From: Lachnospiraceae bacterium
GTDB lineage: Bacteria; Bacillota; Clostridia; Lachnospirales; Lachnospiraceae
Length of the DNA: 44,049 nt
Direction: 5' to 3'
Assembly: GCA_024698485.1 (NCBI GenBank)
Contig: JAILRC010000001.1
Span: 1-44,049, forward strand
The notes beneath the pieces are model-generated. The model worked only from the letters and a program-made list of their open reading frames with translations, was not told the DNA's origin and made no database searches. Positions 15,376 through 22,830 of the stretch are shown here, one piece after another; position 1 is the stretch's first letter; every line of letters begins with the position of its first letter. Made by a program: the position numbers and the translations under genes.

Positions 15376-17226
15376 TTATGATTCCGGCCCGTTTTCGGAA
15401 GACGCAGCTTCCTGAGTGTTGCCGTTTTTGTAAACCACTATCTCCTTTGTGAAGAGATAGTCATAAAGATCAAATTTGCATACGCCTATGTATGCCACCG
15501 AATCGTCGGCGGGGGGATTGTCCTCTTCGTAGTCCAGCTGTTCGATGGTCTTTCTCACTGTAGGCTTCGTAAACGTAAACTTGGCGATGAGGTCGAACCA
15601 GTTGTCATATTCATAGAACACGCTTTCATCGCCGCTTGTAAAGATCCAGTTGTCCCCGATCTCAAAAAGAGTACCGTCCTTTGCGATCTCGGGAAGTCTG
15701 ATGGTCTCGGCGATACGAACCGTCTTTTCGTCCTCGTCCGTAAGGTACTTGATGTAGTAGCCGAAGCCCTCTTCCTTTTTGCCGTATTTGTAATTCAGAT
15801 TTCGATCCAGAGTCCAGATGTACTGACGGGACTGCCTGATCTTGTCATATTCCTCGTAGCCCGCGATCTCCGAGGTGGATGAAAAAGCGAAGTTGCCTTC
15901 GTTCTTCAGATACATGTTCTCATAGACCGTTCCCGCAAGAGCAGCAGGGTCTCCCGCAAAGTACACCAGTCTTGGATCGTTGTAGATCCTTCTGATCTTG
16001 ATGACAGAATCCAGTTTGTCCGCAGCAACGACGATCATGTTGTTGCCCATGTAGGATATGCCCGAGATGCCGATCCAGTCCGCATCTCTGCGTCTTACAT
16101 GGTAATCCGTCATAAGTTTTGCAAAATCGATGAGCATATAGATGTCGCCATCGGTGAAATCGATGATGATGATGCAGTCTCTCTTCGAAGTGGAACTGCG
16201 GTCATTTCTTGTGGCGCAGGCAAGGATGTTGCCGTTTCCGTCCATGCACCAGTCGCCGGTAGCGGTGTAATCGTTAAGGCGATAAATGTGGGTCACCTCA
16301 CCCAGAGAATTGATGCGCACAAGTTTGTTGGCGGAAACAAAAAGATAGAGTTCTCCGTCCCTGGCCACCAGTTTTTTCGCAAAAACTTCTTCCAGGGGGA
16401 TCTCACCTCTTAAATAGCCGTCATTGTCGTAGAGCTTCACATAGGGAACGAAGTCGTTCTTCTTGGAGAAAACGGCATATAATCCGTCTGCCACCGCCAC
16501 ATCGCTGGCATTTGTCACCTTGTTCTCTCCCGTGGTTTCGTCAAGGACCACCTTTACTCCCGCTTCTATCTTAAGTGATTCCTCGTCCTTGGACGCTACT
16601 GCTCCGAACTGATAGTAGAAGCGACGGAGTCTGGTGTTTCCGCTCTCGTCCACCATTCGGACGGTGATGATGTTAAGTTCATTGGGAACAAGTCCCGTAA
16701 TGGCAAATTCATGTACATAGGAGTTTCCCACTTCAACGGTGGCACCGTTCTGAAGCACTCGCTTCTCCGTGGACGCCGCAACATAGCCTCCGAAATTCGG
16801 AGCTTCCGAAGTCGCGGAAGAAGTGTGGATGGTGTAGGAAACCGCACAGGGAACGTTTGTTCTGAAATATGTATAGAGGGATTGATTGTTGGTGCAGAAA
16901 GGGTTAAGGATCAGCAGGGGATTGTCTTCGTTGTAATCTCCCACTTCTTTGAGGATCTCGATCTTATCCCGCACCATTCTCTGAAATTCATATGTGTAGA
17001 TCTCGGAAACGTTTTTGAAAGTAAAGAGTCCTTCGGAGATGTGAGCAACGATCTCACGATTCTTTGTGGAATCCGTTTCGTACTCATCCTTAAACTCTTC
17101 CTGAAGATCGCCTGTTTCCGGGGTTTTCTGAGGCATGGAGATCAGGCCCTGCGAATACGCAATAAAAAATAAAAGCCCTAAGCTCAAGATCGCTATTACT
17201 ATAAGAATCCCGTTTACCTTCTTCAT
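15376..17226 (-). CDS. Membrane-anchored arylsulfotransferase (ASST)-like beta-propeller protein, probably inactive
   Basis: A signal anchor at residues about 5-23 precedes an extracytoplasmic region of about 590 residues. Residues about 85-205 resemble the ASST N-terminal domain (an 'AVSYTIHTSS...HEFAITGLVPNELNIITVR' type pattern). The rest forms propeller blades with GDWCMDGNGNILACATRND, RDADWIGISGISYMGNNMIV and DSVIKI, the positions of the ASST core motifs. In active ASST those motifs carry histidines (a DW-I/L-H motif and others). Here Gly, Trp and Cys stand in their place, so sulfotransfer is unlikely (inference). It may be a binding or sensory protein. The ATG at 17226 is preferred to the one at 17238 because the latter overlaps the GAGG binding site. 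First gene of the long run. Confidence 0.6.
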   Translation of the reverse strand: MKKVNGILIVIAILSLGLLFFIAYSQGLISMPQKTPETGDLQEEFKDEYETDSTKNREIVAHISEGLFTFKNVSEIYTYEFQRMVRDKIEILKEVGDYNEDNPLLILNPFCTNNQSLYTYFRTNVPCAVSYTIHTSSATSEAPNFGGYVAASTEKRVLQNGATVEVGNSYVHEFAITGLVPNELNIITVRMVDESGNTRLRRFYYQFGAVASKDEESLKIEAGVKVVLDETTGENKVTNASDVAVADGLYAVFSKKNDFVPYVKLYDNDGYLRGEIPLEEVFAKKLVARDGELYLFVSANKLVRINSLGEVTHIYRLNDYTATGDWCMDGNGNILACATRNDRSSTSKRDCIIIIDFTDGDIYMLIDFAKLMTDYHVRRRDADWIGISGISYMGNNMIVVAADKLDSVIKIRRIYNDPRLVYFAGDPAALAGTVYENMYLKNEGNFAFSSTSEIAGYEEYDKIRQSRQYIWTLDRNLNYKYGKKEEGFGYYIKYLTDEDEKTVRIAETIRLPEIAKDGTLFEIGDNWIFTSGDESVFYEYDNWFDLIAKFTFTKPTVRKTIEQLDYEEDNPPADDSVAYIGVCKFDLYDYLFTKEIVVYKNGNTQEAASSENGPES

Positions 17227-17308
17227 GTCATTCCTCATAAAAACAGTGCTGTAATGATGTGTAGGTCAAAAAGCCGCGCAAAAAGCAAACTTCTTGATAT
17301 ACAGGATC

Positions 17309-17337
17309 ATTATAGCACTTAGGAAAGTGATTGTCAC
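17309..17337 (-). promoter_or_regulatory. Sigma-A promoter of the ASST-like/topB run
   Basis: On the minus strand GTGACA (17332-17337), a 17-base spacer and a perfect TATAAT (17309-17314), about 80 bases upstream of the start codon. Confidence 0.65.
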
Positions 17338-17374
17338 TTTTTTTACAAAATAAATTGGTCTTATGATAGTCTCA

Positions 17375-18199
17375 TCATTCGCCAAAAATATTCTTTAAAA
17401 ATGCGCTTGCCAGCTCGGGCCACTGCCTGATCTCTTCAAGCTGATGCTCGCCCCAGTCCCTGTTGGTCTCCTTGTCCGCAAGGGAAAGTCCGTGACCGCC
17501 GAAGGGGAAGATGTGAAGTTCGAAAGGCACGTTCTTCTCTCTCAGCGCGCTTGCGAAAAGAAGGGAATTCTGAACCGGAACACAGCCGTCTTCAAAGGTG
17601 TGCCACAGGAAGGTGGGAGGATTGTTCTCCGTCACTCTCTTTTCCAGTGAAACGTACTCTTCCATATCGGGGCTGAAACGGGATCCCAGAAGGTTCTTGA
17701 TGCTGTCCTTGTGTGCGTGCTCTCCCGATGTGATGACGGGATAGCATAAAACCGACGCATTGGGCTTTCCTTCGTCAGTCTTTCCTCCGATGAGTTCAAG
17801 TGCCTCGGCATTGTTGTAATCGCAGGAAACATTGGCAGCCAGATGTCCGCCGGCAGAAAAGCCGCAGATGGCGATCCTGTTGGGATCCACATGCCATGCC
17901 ACCGAGTTCTCTCTGATGGTCTTAAGAGCAAGGATGGCCTGGGCAAGAGCCACGGGGTACTCTGCGCCGCTGGGTGAGCAGGAATAGTCCAGCACGAAGC
18001 ACTGGAAACTGTGGGCTGCGAACCTCATGGCAATGGGCTCCGCCTCTCTGGGTGAAGTCCATGCATATGCCCCGCCGGGGCAGATGAGGATGGCGCTCCT
18101 CTTTCTGTTCATATCGATCTCGCCGTAATTGTCAAGGATGTAGCCTGTAAGTGTAGCTGTGAAGCCCTTTACGGTGATCTCCTTCTTGATTACCTTCAT
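17375..18199 (-). CDS. Alpha/beta hydrolase, acetyl-esterase/BD-FAE type
   Basis: A 274-residue serine hydrolase of the carbohydrate-esterase-like group. The nucleophile serine is in ICGFSAGGHLA (about residue 125), the oxyanion stretch is ICPGGAYAWTSPREAEP, the acid is in FLWHTFEDGCVPV, and the histidine is in FPFGGHGLSL. Homologues deacetylate xylo-oligosaccharides or similar acylated sugars, but the substrate here is unproven. There is no signal peptide, so it acts in the cytoplasm. The ATG at 18199 follows AAGGAGGAG; the open frame continues upstream without a site. It overlaps the 3' end of the heparinase-like gene by 68 bases, which suggests tight coupling and possibly a shared polysaccharide-degradation role. 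Confidence 0.85.
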   Translation of the reverse strand: MKVIKKEITVKGFTATLTGYILDNYGEIDMNRKRSAILICPGGAYAWTSPREAEPIAMRFAAHSFQCFVLDYSCSPSGAEYPVALAQAILALKTIRENSVAWHVDPNRIAICGFSAGGHLAANVSCDYNNAEALELIGGKTDEGKPNASVLCYPVITSGEHAHKDSIKNLLGSRFSPDMEEYVSLEKRVTENNPPTFLWHTFEDGCVPVQNSLLFASALREKNVPFELHIFPFGGHGLSLADKETNRDWGEHQLEEIRQWPELASAFLKNIFGE

Positions 18200-19799
18200 T
18201 TTTCTCCTCCTTAAGTTCAAAAATGAAAATCTTTTCTTCCGTCCCCTCATGGTTACGGAAAATCTCGTTATGGATTTCTGTGATTGTATTTTTTGAAAGT
18301 ATTTCTATATTGTTTCCGATGTTCTTTTTGGAAACGATCCTGTCGGTTACGTCCTTGTCCGTAAGGATCTCGTCGCGGACGGTGAGTTCACCGGAGATCT
18401 CGTTAAATTCCAATGTCCTCATTACTTTTTCCGCATTTTCGTAACAGTCCGTGAGGTCCATGGAAACCGTAAGGATCCCCTCTTTTTCCTCATGACGGAA
18501 GTCCTTCGCCCTTGCTTCTTTTCCCACAAGTTGTCCTTTTCCGCCTATCATGGGCAATGAGTGACCCTGTGTGCCGTTACAAAGAATGCCGTATCTTCCG
18601 GCTCCGAAGTAGTCGGCGGTGTATTCTCCCGCACCCAGTTCACAGGCGATGACATCATTACCGTCAATGTAGATGTAACTTCCCACATCGTTGTGATTGT
18701 GGGGTTCTCCGTTGTTGCCGCCCTTAACGGCAAAGTATTGTCCTTTACCGTTTTCCGAGATGACCCATTCCGAATCCGAAAGCACCGTCAGCCTTTTTTT
18801 CAGGCTCTTCCCGCCAAGTTCAAGTTCACCGCCATGTCTCACGTCATCCAAAAGAGGCAGAAAACGATAGCAGGGATCCGAATCAAAATCCTGAAGGATC
18901 TCCTCTCCGAAGGAGTAATCCGTGCCGCAGATTTCCTGCAAAGCCTGAAGAGTTCCTGCGTGGAGTTTTTCATGTATCCCGGAATCAGAGAAGTTCACCG
19001 CCATTCCGTTACTGAAAAAGGCAGCATTGGGAAATCCGGCGATCTTTTTAATTTTCGGATCTTTCACCGCATCAGGGTCGTCTCCCGCCCATTCTCTGTA
19101 TCTTCTTGCATATGCCATGAGAAAACTCACGCCGTAATTAAAATATCCTGCTCCCTCAAGACAGGCTCCGTCACCGGGGAAACTGTCCACAAACGTCAGG
19201 AGGGATGAATTTATGCGCGAAAGTGCCTCTGCCGTCTTTTCCTTTCCAATGATCTCTTCTCCAAGATTCATGAGAGCAACACCCAAAGATCCGCAGCACA
19301 CCGCATTCCAGTTGTGAAGGGCGTGTTCGAAACCGTATCTTTGATCGGAAGACGCAAAAGGGATCAGACACCTGCGTCCCACCTCCTCTTTCACAAGGCT
19401 GCGCACCGCAGGGTCAAGCAGATCTCCCAGGTTCTCAACTATCTCCGAAAGTGCTCCCGCTGTCTCTGAATTAAAAAGATCAATCTCCTTTTCCACATCG
19501 GGACGCTTCTTCCTGTCGCAGTGCGCAGGAAGAGCCCAGGTCTTTTCTTTGCATATCTCTTTAATGACCTGTTCAAGCTTTCGAATGTCTTCCTGCTTTC
19601 CCGAAAGGATGGCTTTTATGCCGTAAACCGCAAGAAATCTCCTTCTTGGGAAATAGACATTCTCGTACTCCAGACGGTTTCCGTTCTTTTCAAAAAGTCC
19701 GAAAAGTTCGTCCGTGAGTTCGGGCATATCCTTGTCCCGTAGCTCACAGGCGGCTCTATCTATCTGATTTCTTAGCTCCGTATTGTTCATAATAAGCAT
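18132..19799 (-). CDS. Heparinase II/III-like protein
   Basis: A 555-residue protein with an N-terminal alpha-helical (alpha/alpha toroid-like) half and a C-terminal beta-sandwich half. The hallmark GGNNGEPHNHNDVGSYIYID lies near residue 365, and TQGHSLPMIGG follows. Family members are lyases for uronic-acid polysaccharides. No signal peptide is visible, so it would act on imported oligosaccharides. The ATG at 19799 has GAGG six bases upstream and overlaps the end of pyrE by 44 bases. Its last 22 codons run into the esterase gene, so the C-terminal tail beyond FELKEE is probably an unselected extension. The link with pyrE looks positional rather than functional. Confidence 0.8.
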   Translation of the reverse strand: MLIMNNTELRNQIDRAACELRDKDMPELTDELFGLFEKNGNRLEYENVYFPRRRFLAVYGIKAILSGKQEDIRKLEQVIKEICKEKTWALPAHCDRKKRPDVEKEIDLFNSETAGALSEIVENLGDLLDPAVRSLVKEEVGRRCLIPFASSDQRYGFEHALHNWNAVCCGSLGVALMNLGEEIIGKEKTAEALSRINSSLLTFVDSFPGDGACLEGAGYFNYGVSFLMAYARRYREWAGDDPDAVKDPKIKKIAGFPNAAFFSNGMAVNFSDSGIHEKLHAGTLQALQEICGTDYSFGEEILQDFDSDPCYRFLPLLDDVRHGGELELGGKSLKKRLTVLSDSEWVISENGKGQYFAVKGGNNGEPHNHNDVGSYIYIDGNDVIACELGAGEYTADYFGAGRYGILCNGTQGHSLPMIGGKGQLVGKEARAKDFRHEEKEGILTVSMDLTDCYENAEKVMRTLEFNEISGELTVRDEILTDKDVTDRIVSKKNIGNNIEILSKNTITEIHNEIFRNHEGTEEKIFIFELKEEKNEGNQEGDHRKGLHSYTYRLHP

Positions 19800-20445
19800 C
19801 GATCCTCGACTTTATCTCGTCGTCAATAAGGACTTTACCGTTGCATTCCTTGTTGTAAAGAGCTTCCGTAACATCTTCCATGGTAACGATGGCTCTTGCG
19901 GGGAAGCCGTAGGTTTCGGTGATCTCGTCAAGGGCTGCCTTTTTGCCTGAAAGTCCCACTTCCATACGGTTAAGGCTCACCATGAGACCGACGATCTTCA
20001 CGTCTCCGCAGCTCTTTACGATGGGAACTGTCTCTTCCATGGATTTTCCGGAAGTGGTAACATCCTCGATCATGACCACTCTGTCACCGTCCTGTATCTT
20101 GCTGCCCAGTAATATGCCTGTGTCACCGTGATCCTTGATCTCTTTTCTGTTGGATGTATAGCGGATCTCTTTTCCGTAAAGTTCGGAGTAGGCTACGGCA
20201 GTGACTACCGAAAGAGGAATCCCCTTATAAGCAGGTCCGAAAAGCACGTCGAAATCATCGCCGAAGTTGTCATGAATGGCCTTTGCGTAGTATTCGCCAA
20301 GTTTCTTAAGCTGTCCGCCGGTAACATAGGCTCCGGCATTCATAAAGAAAGGAGACTTTCTGCCGCTCTTAAGGGTGAAATCCCCGAATTTAAGAACGTT
20401 GCACTCAACCATGAAGTCAATAAACTCTTTTTTGTAGTTTTCCAT
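19756..20445 (-). CDS. pyrE: Orotate phosphoribosyltransferase
   Basis: Converts orotate and PRPP to OMP in de novo pyrimidine synthesis. The PRPP-binding signature is visible as VVMIEDVTTSGKSMEE, and the family N-terminus (VLKFGDFTLKSGRKSPFFMN) and GPAYKGIPL are intact. At 229 residues the length is normal. The ATG at 20445 has GGAGGA just upstream (an upstream in-frame ATG at 20472 is not needed). It stands apart from other pyr genes. A strong hairpin lies 41 bases upstream (see terminator at 20480-20509). Confidence 0.95.
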   Translation of the reverse strand: MENYKKEFIDFMVECNVLKFGDFTLKSGRKSPFFMNAGAYVTGGQLKKLGEYYAKAIHDNFGDDFDVLFGPAYKGIPLSVVTAVAYSELYGKEIRYTSNRKEIKDHGDTGILLGSKIQDGDRVVMIEDVTTSGKSMEETVPIVKSCGDVKIVGLMVSLNRMEVGLSGKKAALDEITETYGFPARAIVTMEDVTEALYNKECNGKVLIDDEIKSRIDAYYEQYGAKKSDR

Positions 20446-20479
20446 AGGTCCTCCGAATAATAAACTTTTCAATAAATGT

Positions 20480-20509
20480 AAAAAACACGGGATACCGAAG
20501 TATCCCGTG
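20480..20509 (-). terminator. Terminator after mgtC / possible pyrE leader hairpin, UUCG loop
   Basis: CACGGGATAC (20486-20495) pairs perfectly with GTATCCCGTG (20500-20509). On the minus strand the loop is TTCG, a very stable tetraloop, followed by six T. It follows mgtC and precedes pyrE, so it could be a plain terminator or an attenuator. Confidence 0.85.
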
Positions 20510-20579
20510 AATTATAAAACACTTTTTTTGATTATTCAACCGCAAAATATACATCCAATCATACGGCACTTTTCTGACA

Positions 20580-21278
20580 TCACTGATTGCATCCGATCTC
20601 CATGACTTCGGGGATCTCGTTTAAGATGGTGGTGATGTGGTTCAGTTCATCGGGCTTCAGATGTTTTACCACAGTGTCATAGATCAGAGTACCGTCAGAT
20701 TTTCTCTGAATGCCGAACTCTTCGATCTCCACTTTGTTTTCCGCAAAATATGCTTTGATCTGTTCCACTATGCCCGGCTTGTCGTAGGTGACGATCCTGA
20801 TCTCCGTAGCGGCAATGGTCTCGGAACTTAAGTTGTACTTGTGCAGGAAGTACTGGAGGCACACCACAAGGACGGTGGTAAAGATACCGACGGCATACAT
20901 TCCCGCTCCTATTGCCATACCGCAGGCAGCTGTGGTCCAAAGTCCCGCCGATGTTGTAAGTCCTCTGATGGAGGAACCCTTTAAAAAGATAACGCCTGCT
21001 CCAAGGAAGGAAATACCTGTAATAATGTTCGCCGCAACACGTGAAGCATCCACCTGAACGCTGGGTATGGGCACAACATCAAAAAATCCGTACTTGGAAA
21101 TGACCATGATAAGGGCAGCACCCAGGCTCACAATGATATGTGTGCGGAGGCCCGCTTCCTTCTGCCTTCTGCTTCTTTCAAGACCGATGAAAGATCCGCA
21201 GAAAGCTGCGATGGCAATCCTGATTATATATTCTCCCTGTCCGTCGAACAGGCTTTTTAAAAATTCTATAAATCCCAC
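20580..21278 (-). CDS. MgtC/SapB family membrane protein
   Basis: A 232-residue inner-membrane protein. The family core is visible as AAFCGSFIGLERSRRQKEAGLRTH, followed by VAANIITGISFLGAGVIF, GSSIRGLTTSAGLWTTAACG and a C-terminal ACT-like cytoplasmic domain (about 155-230). Homologues are linked to Mg2+ stress and to inhibition of F-type ATPase; the role here is not shown. It begins with GTG, with AGGAGAG upstream. A consensus promoter precedes it and a hairpin terminator follows, so it may be a single-gene transcript. Confidence 0.92.
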   Translation of the reverse strand: MGFIEFLKSLFDGQGEYIIRIAIAAFCGSFIGLERSRRQKEAGLRTHIIVSLGAALIMVISKYGFFDVVPIPSVQVDASRVAANIITGISFLGAGVIFLKGSSIRGLTTSAGLWTTAACGMAIGAGMYAVGIFTTVLVVCLQYFLHKYNLSSETIAATEIRIVTYDKPGIVEQIKAYFAENKVEIEEFGIQRKSDGTLIYDTVVKHLKPDELNHITTILNEIPEVMEIGCNQ

Positions 21279-21340
21279 TATTCTTCTCTCCTGATCCGAT
21301 CGTCGCCCATACTGAACAACCGATCTTTATGTAACAAAGT

Positions 21341-21369
21341 ATTATATCATTTATGGGGATTTATGTCAA
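21341..21369 (-). promoter_or_regulatory. Consensus sigma-A promoter of mgtC
   Basis: On the minus strand TTGACA (21364-21369), a 17-base spacer and TATAAT (21341-21346): perfect hexamers at optimal spacing. Confidence 0.85.
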
Positions 21370-21416
21370 CGAAACAGAGTTGGAGGGAGTGTTAAAAAAA
21401 TATCTCTCTTATAATT

Positions 21417-21437
21417 CGGATTAGAATGTTTAATCCG
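21417..21437. promoter_or_regulatory. Inverted repeat upstream of glyA
   Basis: CGGATTA (21417-21423) and TAATCCG (21431-21437) with a 7-base spacer lie 30 bases before the glyA -10 and near the divergent mgtC promoter. It could be an operator for either gene. The binding protein is unknown. Confidence 0.3.
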
Positions 21438-21464
21438 ATTGTTCTCGCTTTTTCTTCGGCACTG

Positions 21465-21473
21465 TGCTATACT
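21465..21473 (+). promoter_or_regulatory. Extended -10 promoter element of glyA
   Basis: TG (21465-21466), one base, then TATACT (21468-21473). No good -35 hexamer at the right distance, as is usual for extended -10 promoters. The glyA start codon is 30 bases downstream. Confidence 0.45.
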
Positions 21474-21502
21474 AAATCAAAAAATTTACGGAGGGTCATC
21501 AA

Positions 21503-22741
21503 ATGTTTGATTTCGAAGAAATAGTCAAGGCCGATCCCGAGCTTGCCGATGCCATGAATCTCGAGCTTAAGCGTCAGAGAGATCACATCGAACTCATCGC
21601 TTCCGAGAACTTTGTAAGCAAGGCAGTAATGGCAGCCATGGGAAGCCACCTTACCAATAAATACGCCGAGGGTTATCCCGGAAAACGTTACTACGGCGGA
21701 TGCGAATGCGTAGATATAGCAGAAAACCTTGCCATCGAGAGGATCAAGAAACTCTATGGCTGCACCTGGGCAAATGTTCAACCCCACTCCGGTGCTCAGG
21801 CCAATATGACCGTTTTCTTCGCTCTCCTTCAGCCCGGAGACACGTTCATGGGCATGAGCCTGGCAGACGGCGGACACCTTTCCCACGGAAGCCCGGTAAA
21901 CTTCTCCGGAACCTATTTCAACTGCGTTCCTTACGGAGTTGACGAGAACGGATATATCGACTATGACGAAGTTCTGCGTATAGCCAAGGAATGCCGCCCC
22001 AAGCTCATCGTTGCAGGCGCTTCCGCCTACCCCAGAGCTATCGATTTCAAGCGTTTCCGCGAGATCGCCGATGAAGTGGGTGCCATCCTCATGGTAGATA
22101 TGGCTCACATCGCAGGCCTTGTGGCAGGCGGTGTTCACCAGTCTCCCATCCCTTACGCACACATCACCACTTCCACCACCCACAAGACCCTTCGCGGACC
22201 TCGCGGCGGTATCATCCTTTCTTCCGAAGAGTTTGCCACAGAGCACAAGCTGAACAAGGCTCTCTTCCCCGGAATCCAGGGCGGTCCTCTCATGCATGTC
22301 ATTGCAGCCAAGGCTGTATGCTTCAAAGAGGCTCTCGATCCTTCTTTCAAGGTTTACGCAAAGAACATCGTGGACAACAGCAAGGCTCTCTGTCAGGGTC
22401 TCATGAACCGCGGTTTTGACATGGTTTCCGGTGGCACTGACAATCACCTCATGCTGGTGAACCTCATCAGTAAGGGTGTTACGGGTAAGGAAACAGAGCA
22501 TCTCCTCGATGCCGTAAACATCACCTGCAACAAGAACTCCATTCCCAAGGATCCCGCAAAGCCCAACGTTACCAGCGGCATCCGTCTGGGATCCGCAGCA
22601 GTCACCACCCGCGGTTTCAACACACAGGATATGGACAAGGTTGCGGAAGCCATTGCTCTGGCCATCGACTCCAGAGGCGAAAAGGCCGAAGAAGTCAAGG
22701 CTCTTGTAAAGACTCTCACAGACAAGTACCCTTTATACTAA
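21503..22741 (+). CDS. glyA: Serine hydroxymethyltransferase
   Basis: PLP enzyme that interconverts serine and glycine while loading one-carbon units on tetrahydrofolate. The N-terminal [20 protein letters not shown] and [10 protein letters not shown] are conserved. The PLP lysine is in [16 protein letters not shown] (about residue 225). At 412 residues it is full length. GGAGG (21490-21494) precedes the ATG. It is a single-gene unit, bounded by an upstream divergent mgtC and a downstream terminator. One-carbon supply links it functionally to the purine genes at 25.3-27.2 kb. Confidence 0.97.
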   Translation: MFDFEEIVKADPELADAMNLELKRQRDHIELIASENFVSKAVMAAMGSHLTNKYAEGYPGKRYYGGCECVDIAENLAIERIKKLYGCTWANVQPHSGAQANMTVFFALLQPGDTFMGMSLADGGHLSHGSPVNFSGTYFNCVPYGVDENGYIDYDEVLRIAKECRPKLIVAGASAYPRAIDFKRFREIADEVGAILMVDMAHIAGLVAGGVHQSPIPYAHITTSTTHKTLRGPRGGIILSSEEFATEHKLNKALFPGIQGGPLMHVIAAKAVCFKEALDPSFKVYAKNIVDNSKALCQGLMNRGFDMVSGGTDNHLMLVNLISKGVTGKETEHLLDAVNITCNKNSIPKDPAKPNVTSGIRLGSAAVTTRGFNTQDMDKVAEAIALAIDSRGEKAEEVKALVKTLTDKYPLY

Positions 22742-22744
22742 AAT

Positions 22745-22788
22745 ACAATGGGGTCCCTCCCCTGCTTCGTAGCGGTCCTCCCCATTGT
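22745..22788. other. Long hairpin downstream of glyA
   Basis: ACAATGGGG (22745-22753) pairs with CCCCATTGT (22780-22788) around a GC-rich interior. It has no T-run of its own and may add to the following terminator or protect the glyA mRNA end. Confidence 0.5.
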
Positions 22789-22798
22789 CATAAATAAA

Positions 22799-22830
22799 CG
22801 GCGAAGCCTCAGGGCTTCGCCGATCTTTTT
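22799..22830. terminator. Terminator between glyA and the ABC-F gene, usable in both directions
   Basis: CGGCGAAGCC (22799-22808) pairs perfectly with GGCTTCGCCG (22813-22822). The plus strand continues with ATCTTTTT and the minus strand with a T-rich TTTATTTATG, so it may serve both convergent genes. Confidence 0.8.

Noticed and set aside
21467-22501. Long minus-strand open frame opposite glyA
   Set aside because: Antisense shadow of a fully conserved glyA; composition follows the codon bias of the opposite strand.
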